Origin: Rhododendron vialii
Lineage: Eukaryota; Streptophyta; Magnoliopsida; Ericales; Ericaceae
Assembly: GCF_030253575.1 (NCBI RefSeq)
Contig: NC_080567.1
Location: forward strand, 35,927,501 to 35,991,500
Direction of reading: 5' to 3'
Length of the DNA: 64,000 bases
Position numbers and translations under genes: made by a program. The notes below the pieces were generated by a model. It saw nothing but the letters and a program-made list of their open reading frames with translations. It made no database searches and had not been told where the DNA came from. Each line of letters opens with the position of its first letter. Within the stretch, counting starts at the first letter, position 1. Of the stretch, positions 63,350 to 64,000 are shown piece by piece.

Positions 63350-64000
63350 GGGGGGGGGATAAGCAGGACACTTACCGATACTCCTCAAGAGGGGTCAAAG
63401 GATCTGGTCTAACAGTTTCCAATTTCAGCTTCAATGCTTTTGAGGAAGATTTTCTAGGATGATCCTTTGATTGATAATATCCAACCACCTTCCGGACAAA
63501 GGAAACAAGTGTTCAGCTGTATTACAGACAAAAGTAAGACAAGAAAGGTACAAGTCATTTCACTTTGCAAAGTTTTACATTTACCAGTTTCCATGGTGCA
63601 TCCTGGCTGTTATCACTGAGATGAAAATCTTGGACCGAGAGAGAAAGCCTGGATACAAATGTTACACCCTCGGGATAAACTTCATACTGAAACTCCATTC
63701 CAGACAATGCAAGCTCAAGACAAACAGTCCTATCCCTCCCACGGATAAGTGGGGAATTCTGGACATTTTTCTGAAAGTTGTGCCAATCAGATCCAGCATA
63801 CATTCTCCAGAAGACATTGATCTTCTTAAAAAGAACACGGCCCCTCACTTTTCCATAATCACAAAATTTGTCGCGATTGCTGGTAGTAGCTTCCTCTACT
63901 ACAAGTTGTTGATCACTTCGAATGCTGACATCTGATACGTGATCTTCCAGAATTTTTAACGGGGCATCACCATACCAACCAATGTTTACTCTGTCAACAT
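59402..64000 (-). CDS. ATG2: Autophagy-related protein 2 (ATG2), 3' half
   Basis: Nine exons on the minus strand: 63585-64000 (cut by the window), 63376-63488, 62992-63199, 62645-62758, 62143-62250, 61915-62047, 60150-60346, 59608-59804, 59402-59519. The joined frame stays open for 533 residues. ATG2 is a rod-shaped lipid-transfer protein that feeds lipids from the ER to the growing phagophore. Diagnostic blocks: [151 protein letters not shown]. The intron after FFQ starts with GC. The tail after KYLG (ending [14 protein letters not shown]) is unusual and a further 3' intron is possible. More than half of the protein lies beyond 64000. Confidence 0.93.
60429..60495 (+). mobile_element. tRNA-derived SINE candidate in an ATG2 intron
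   Basis: GGGCTAGCCAGTGGTTGGG resembles an A box, and GGTTCAATCCC (60476-60486) matches the B box with tRNA-like spacing, but the arms do not form a full cloverleaf. The 3' limit is unclear, possibly near 60610. Confidence 0.4.
61249..61449. repeat. Two ~82-bp copies, 119-bp period, in an ATG2 intron
   Basis: TGTGCCAATGGGAACCCGGT through CGAGGTTGGGTGTGT occurs at 61249 and 61368 with few changes. GC-rich against an AT-rich intron (60347-61914), so probably part of an unrecognised repeat. Confidence 0.8.
63315..63358 (+). repeat. (GT)n followed by 26 G in an ATG2 intron
   Basis: Seventeen bases of GT repeat run into an uninterrupted G tract (63333-63358), 18 bp before exon 63376-63488. In the gene's direction (minus) this is a C tract just after the 5' splice donor. 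Confidence 0.9.

Overview
The window is nuclear DNA of a flowering plant, most likely a eudicot. It has AT-rich intergenic DNA, GT-AG introns, CT/GA microsatellites next to genes, an AP2/ERF factor, plant-type F-box/DUF295 genes, and many MITEs and LTR-element remains. I cannot name the species. Live host genes are few: (1) the 3' part of a CYP707A abscisic acid 8'-hydroxylase (43-2064, +, 5' end outside the window); (2) a complete single-exon ERF109/RRTF1-like redox and jasmonate-type factor (23740-24447, +); (3) a complete two-exon VID27/CYPRO4/DEM gene (29912-33625, +); (4) two full-length F-box/DUF295 genes (38719-40774, +; 45085-52050, -); (5) a three-exon plastid-type DnaJ zinc-finger protein (53521-57277, -); (6) the 3' half of ATG2 (59402-64000, -). 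Layout: 1-13490 is a rearranged zone. The last exon and downstream DNA of CYP707A recur twice, once inverted (4852-6240) and once direct (11690-13489). Between them lies a large near-perfect inverted repeat (6285-7180 / 7213-8110) carrying PUL-domain exons of a PLAA-like gene, with two further PLAA exons at 10387-10655. From 13490 to 23300 there are repeats and gene debris: a gamma-COP pseudogene, a Cassandra solo LTR that carries a 5S rRNA-like segment, another solo LTR with a PIF/Harbinger MITE inside it, and a run of 34 G. From 23300 to 33630 there are two host genes separated by MITEs of three types. From 33630 to 52200 lies an F-box/DUF295 cluster built by segmental duplication. One duplicate pair (33.2-34.8 kb and 43.4-46.3 kb) shows reciprocal decay: the VID27 gene survives in one copy and the F-box gene in the other. 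The minus-strand F-box gene appears to hold a 5-kb Ty3/gypsy element in its only intron. From 52200 to 64000 there are repeats, the DnaJ-type gene and ATG2. The genes do not form one pathway. ABA catabolism, a stress transcription factor, ubiquitin-ligase adaptors and autophagy are neighbours by position only. No RNA gene, CRISPR array or novel molecular system was recognised. The most informative content is structural: the hairpin-forming inverted duplication, the nested insertions dated by target-site duplications, and the reciprocal loss of duplicated genes.
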